From Bacillota bacterium (lineage in GTDB: Bacteria; Bacillota; UBA994; UBA5500), in contig JAEZJZ010000069.1 in assembly GCA_023436245.1 (NCBI GenBank), positions 1 to 63,724 on the forward strand: DNA of 63,724 bases. Reading direction: 5' to 3'. This document shows, in pieces, positions 62,192 through 63,724 of the stretch. The notes under the pieces are model-generated. The model was not told where the DNA came from. It did no database searches and was given only the letters and a program-made list of their open reading frames with translations. Within the stretch, counting starts at the first letter, position 1. Every line of letters starts with the position of its first letter. Made by a program: the position numbers and the translations under genes.

Positions 62192-63439
62192 ATGACCCGA
62201 GACCAACTGTTGAATGAGGGCCTGTTGGCCAAGTTTCTCCGTTACGTTCAGATCGATTCTCCTTCCAAAGATGGCACCGGCCAGACCCCCAGCACCCCTG
62301 AACAGCTGGTGCTGGCGCGTGTGCTCTGTGAGGAGTTGCTTACCCTGGGGCTCACAGATGCCAAGGTTGATCAGTACGGCTTTGTCACCGCTACGGTGAC
62401 CGGCACGGTACAGGATTGCCCGGTAATCGGCTTCCTGGCACATATGGACACCATTTCGGGCGTTCCAGCACACGGCGTGAAGCCACTGGTGCATGAGAAC
62501 TACCAGGGAGGCGACATCAGTCTGCCCAGCGGAGCAGTGATCAGTCCGAGCGATTGCCCCTCTCTAAAACGAGTGATCGGCCACACGCTGGTCACGTCCG
62601 ACGGCAGCACGCTGCTGGGCGCTGATAACAAGGCCGGCATAGCCGGCATCATGGAAGCGGTTTGCTTCCTGCTGAAAAACCAGCATCTCACTCACGGCAC
62701 GATCAAGGTCGCCTTCACTCCGGACGAGGAGATTGGCAGCGGCATCAGCAAGTTCGACGTCCAGGCTTTTGGCGCCGACCTGGCCTATACTCTGGATGGA
62801 GGCCCTTACGGCGACATGCAGGATGAGACCTTCAATGCGGCCAACTACCGCGTGCAAATTACCGGCAAGAGCTCTCATACCGGTTCGGCCCGCAATGCTA
62901 TGATCAATGCCGTGCACCTCGCCGGCGAACTGGTTGGAGCCATTCCTGCCTACATGCGGCCGGAAACGACTGATGGCTTCCTCGGGTTCATCCATCCCGA
63001 TTCGATTCAGGGCAACCTGGAGCAGGTGACCATGAAGGTGCTGGTGCGCGATTTCACAGACGAAGGTTTGGCCCAAAAGGAAGGAATCCTGCAGCAGCTC
63101 TGTCTGGACCTAGAGCGCCGCTATCCTGGCGCTGTGGCCACGGCCGAGCGGATGGGCGGTTACCGCAACATGAAGGGTATTCTTAAGGACAAGCCGGAGA
63201 TCGTCCGCCTAGCTCAGGAAGCGATTCGCCTGACCGGGATCGAGCCGGCGATGCGCCAAGTGCGTGGCGGCACCGATGGCTCCCAGCTGACCTACATGGG
63301 TCTGCCCACCCCTAACCTGTTTGACGGCGGCTCCAATGCGCACTCCCGTTTGGAGTGGGCCTCCGTGCAATGGATGCAGAAGGCGACGGAGATGGTGCTC
63401 AATCTTTGTGAGCTCTGGTCCAAGCAGCCGCGGGCCTAA
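62192..63439 (+). CDS. pepT: Peptidase T-like M20 aminopeptidase
   Basis: Protein of 415 aa. M20 zinc ligands and catalytic residues: AHMDT (His about 84), LGADNKAGI (bridging Asp about 144), TPDEEIGSG (catalytic Glu and ligand, about 176-184), and a C-terminal His in NAHSRLEW; DGGPYGDMQ and SSHTGSA begin the dimerisation lid. Peptidase T releases the N-terminal residue from tripeptides; the close PepT-like group could have other substrates. ATG 62192 has GAGGAGG upstream. Confidence 0.88.
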   Translation: MTRDQLLNEGLLAKFLRYVQIDSPSKDGTGQTPSTPEQLVLARVLCEELLTLGLTDAKVDQYGFVTATVTGTVQDCPVIGFLAHMDTISGVPAHGVKPLVHENYQGGDISLPSGAVISPSDCPSLKRVIGHTLVTSDGSTLLGADNKAGIAGIMEAVCFLLKNQHLTHGTIKVAFTPDEEIGSGISKFDVQAFGADLAYTLDGGPYGDMQDETFNAANYRVQITGKSSHTGSARNAMINAVHLAGELVGAIPAYMRPETTDGFLGFIHPDSIQGNLEQVTMKVLVRDFTDEGLAQKEGILQQLCLDLERRYPGAVATAERMGGYRNMKGILKDKPEIVRLAQEAIRLTGIEPAMRQVRGGTDGSQLTYMGLPTPNLFDGGSNAHSRLEWASVQWMQKATEMVLNLCELWSKQPRA

Positions 63440-63487
63440 CAGCTCACTGCTGCAGCAGCCAGCGTCAGCTTGACTGGAAAGAAAGAG

Positions 63488-63524
63488 AGGGGAGTTGGTT
63501 CAGTCTTCCTGAGCCAACTCCCCT
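63488..63524 (+). terminator. Hairpin after pepT-like gene
   Basis: A 16-bp stem with one mismatch (63488-63503 with 63509-63524) and a 5-nt loop. The T-run is displaced (TTTTTC at about 63535). The remaining bases to 63724 hold no convincing gene, only a small ATAGCAG/CTGCTAT repeat at 63591-63611. Confidence 0.6.
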
Positions 63525-63724
63525 TCACCTATAGTTTTTCCTATTTCCGTTGCTGCTGCCTGAGTTCGTTTCACGCAATTCACTCCTCAAATAGCAGGGT
63601 GTTACTGCTATCACCGTTTGTCCGGCAACAGACGGCACGAACTGTCCTGGAGTTGACGGAACGGTTGTCCTGAAGAACAGCTTCGTTAGGGGAAGCAGTT
63701 GTCCAGGGCCACCGGCTGTGAGTT

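Noticed and set aside
63500..63574. 24-codon reverse-strand ORF with GAGGAG before a GTG
   Set aside because: Too short to judge, overlaps the hairpin after the pepT-like gene, and no family is recognised.

Overview
The window reads as chromosomal DNA of an anaerobic Firmicute (Bacillota) with moderately high GC. Evidence for the lineage: strong GGAGG-type ribosome binding sites, frequent GTG and TTG starts, a ydaO-type c-di-AMP riboswitch, LytTR and BlaI/M56 regulators, and a secreted protein ending in a copper-amine-oxidase-like 'stalk' domain. Evidence for anaerobiosis: desulfoferrodoxin, an [FeFe]-hydrogenase-like protein, a four-centre ferredoxin-type protein, flavodoxin and FMN-binding proteins and a DsrE-family protein. 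There is no tRNA, rRNA, CRISPR array, prophage or complete insertion sequence. Genus cannot be told from this.

Layout. 1-13 kb: DUF1622 membrane protein, flavodoxin/FMN-binding pair, a heterodimeric ABC exporter with one degenerate ATP site, an Fe-S protein, an SDR, a reverse-strand ung/Cys-rich/DUF3810 group, an altered DsrE-like gene, two paralogous zinc-ribbon membrane proteins and an M28 peptidase. 13.3-15.0 kb: glnS (reverse). 15.3-34.3 kb: the most distinctive block, a LytTR response regulator and 7TM histidine kinase followed, after a terminator and a pair of 21-bp-spaced direct repeats, by a small unknown ORF, a secreted subtilisin-like protease and two giant secreted proteins (2631 and 2305 aa). 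34.6-37.5 kb: APH-like kinase, cyclase, Eis-like acetyltransferase. 37.5-39.2 kb: c-di-AMP riboswitch and SulP transporter. 39.3-44.2 kb: SagB-type oxidoreductase, FAD dehydrogenase, two cyclophilins, desulfoferrodoxin with a PerR-like box. 44.3-52.5 kb: PLP enzyme, amino acid permease, small membrane proteins, RNA methyltransferase, NYN protein, a putative metalloprotease.

52.1-56.3 kb holds a second candidate system: a BlaI-family repressor and an M56 (BlaR1-like) membrane protease lie close to three transcription units whose promoters carry the same 17-bp dyad (TACTAY-N5-RTAGTA, four copies). The proposed targets are the repressor operon itself, a DUF2933-like membrane protein with a 42-aa LDCC-motif protein, and a Met-rich exported protein. 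No beta-lactamase or PBP is present, so the signal is probably something else, perhaps metal or envelope stress. The window ends with a HelD-like helicase, asd, a YaiI/DUF188 protein, a MATE transporter with an operator-like AT dyad, and peptidase T.

Starts were set mainly from Shine-Dalgarno spacing and often differ from the longest open frame. All family calls come from reading motifs by eye, without database searches.
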